Shown here one piece after another: positions 5,362 to 6,067 of a DNA stretch of 6,067 bases. The position numbers and the translations under genes were made by a program. The stretch's first letter is position 1, and each line of letters begins with the position of its first letter. A model generated the notes under the pieces. It ran no database searches. It was not told the origin of the DNA and saw nothing but the letters and a program-made list of their open reading frames with translations. The stretch is from Thermoanaerobaculia bacterium (GTDB taxonomy: Bacteria > Acidobacteriota > Thermoanaerobaculia > Multivoradales > JAHEKO01): assembly GCA_029287645.1 (NCBI GenBank), contig JARFQS010000437.1, positions 1-6,067 on the forward strand, given 5' to 3'.

Positions 5362-6067
5362 TCAGTGTTCCAGGCCTAGCAGGCTTCGGGTCTGGGCAGG
5401 AGTGGCGATCTCCCGACCGTGCTCGGTGGCCAGGTCGACGGTGCGCTGCACCAGCATGCGATTGCTGGCCAAGGTCGTTCGCTCCTCGTCGAAGAAGATG
5501 TTGTCCTCGAGTCCAACTCGCACGTGCCCTCCACGTGCCATCGCCCATCGGTGAACCTGTGCCTGGCAGTCGCCGATACCGGCTCCGGCCCAGGTCGCAC
5601 CCTCGGGCAGCGCTCCCAGCATGAGGTCCAGCGTCGGTTCATCCGCCTGGCCAGTCGCGATATTGCCGAGAAGCAGATTGAAATAGCCGGGCGCCTCGAG
5701 GAGCCCTTTCTTCATGAGGTACTTGCCGTAGTTGATCATCCCGGCTTCGAAGACCTCCAACTCGGGGCGGATCCCGCGTTCCAGCATTCGTCGAGCCAGC
5801 CCCTGGATCGTCTCGGGAGAATTGATGCTGGCGCTGCGTGCGAAGTTCATGGAGCCGAGAGTCAGACTGGCCATGTCCGGCTTACACTCCCCTTCGAGGC
5901 CCAGGACTGCTGCCCTGTCCTCCAGTCTTGGGTGAGTGCGGCCGCTGGTCGTCACGCAGAGGATGAGATCGCGCCGCTCACGTCGGATACCTCGAATGAT
6001 CTCTGCATAGGCCTCGGGGTCCTGTGTCGGCAGGCCCTGGCTGTCTCGCGCATGCAGATGGACGATG
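5362..6067 (-). CDS. Beta-keto acid cleavage enzyme (BKACE, DUF849 family), 5' end outside the window
   Basis: About 234 residues of a roughly 300-residue TIM-barrel enzyme are visible; the N-terminus lies beyond the right edge. BKACE enzymes, such as Kce of lysine fermentation, use a divalent metal, usually zinc, to condense a beta-keto acid with acetyl-CoA and release acetoacetate and a new CoA ester. Visible family features are HLHARD near the right edge (HLHAR at 6046-6060, the metal histidines), GLPTQDPEAYAEII, the TTSGR loop, KPDMASL, ELEVFEAGMINYG, LLLGNIATG, and GGHVRVGLEDN (RVGLED at 5503-5520). The last holds the Arg, metal-ligand Glu and catalytic Asp I recall from Kce. A GTG at 5955 could be mistaken for the start, but the frame continues upstream through conserved sequence with no stop. 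The TGA is followed with no gap by the GNAT ATG. The substrate is unknown: the family is very diverse, so the name 3-keto-5-aminohexanoate cleavage enzyme should not be transferred. Confidence 0.9.
   Translation of the reverse strand, partial: IVHLHARDSQGLPTQDPEAYAEIIRGIRRERRDLILCVTTSGRTHPRLEDRAAVLGLEGECKPDMASLTLGSMNFARSASINSPETIQGLARRMLERGIRPELEVFEAGMINYGKYLMKKGLLEAPGYFNLLLGNIATGQADEPTLDLMLGALPEGATWAGAGIGDCQAQVHRWAMARGGHVRVGLEDNIFFDEERTTLASNRMLVQRTVDLATEHGREIATPAQTRSLLGLEH

Overview
The window is GC-rich, densely coding bacterial DNA holding four complete protein genes and one gene cut by the right edge. GC-rich third codon positions, a secreted FG-GAP/VCBS repeat protein with a C-terminal FETGDxSAW-type tail, and a CoA-transferase/GNAT fusion would suit a myxobacterial, deltaproteobacterial or similar environmental lineage. 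That placement is an inference and weak. No rRNA, tRNA, insertion sequence, CRISPR array or phage gene is visible.

Layout, left to right. (1) Minus strand, 9-1904: a 631-residue acetyl-CoA hydrolase/CoA-transferase fused to a C-terminal GNAT domain that resembles the Pat/YfiQ protein-lysine acetyltransferases. (2) A 297-bp spacer, 1905-2201, between divergent genes. It carries a perfect 16-bp palindrome at 2080-2095 and a clear Shine-Dalgarno sequence for the rightward gene. (3) Plus strand, 2202-3899: a secreted protein with a signal peptide, an N-terminal pre-peptidase-like beta domain, a seven-repeat FG-GAP/VCBS propeller in which every repeat holds one cysteine pair, and a short C-terminal motif. 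(4) Minus strand, from the right edge to 3914: a tightly packed operon of a beta-keto acid cleavage enzyme (BKACE/DUF849, 5' end outside the window), a GNAT acetyltransferase that starts on the base after the BKACE stop codon, and a class I SAM methyltransferase that overlaps the GNAT gene by an ATGA junction. Genes 3 and 4 converge with only 14 bp between their stop codons.

How they may work together: BKACE enzymes condense a beta-keto acid with acetyl-CoA and release acetoacetate plus a new CoA ester. The abutting GNAT and methyltransferase genes suggest that acyl transfer and methylation act in the same pathway, but the substrate cannot be read from sequence. The CoA-transferase/GNAT fusion also handles acyl-CoA, but it lies about 2 kb away in a separate transcription unit, so any link is speculative. 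The points most worth a second look are the coupled BKACE-GNAT-methyltransferase operon, the disulfide-stapled seven-bladed propeller with its C-terminal tail, the CoA-transferase fused to a Pat-like GNAT with an Asp at the expected catalytic Glu position, and the palindrome in the divergent spacer.
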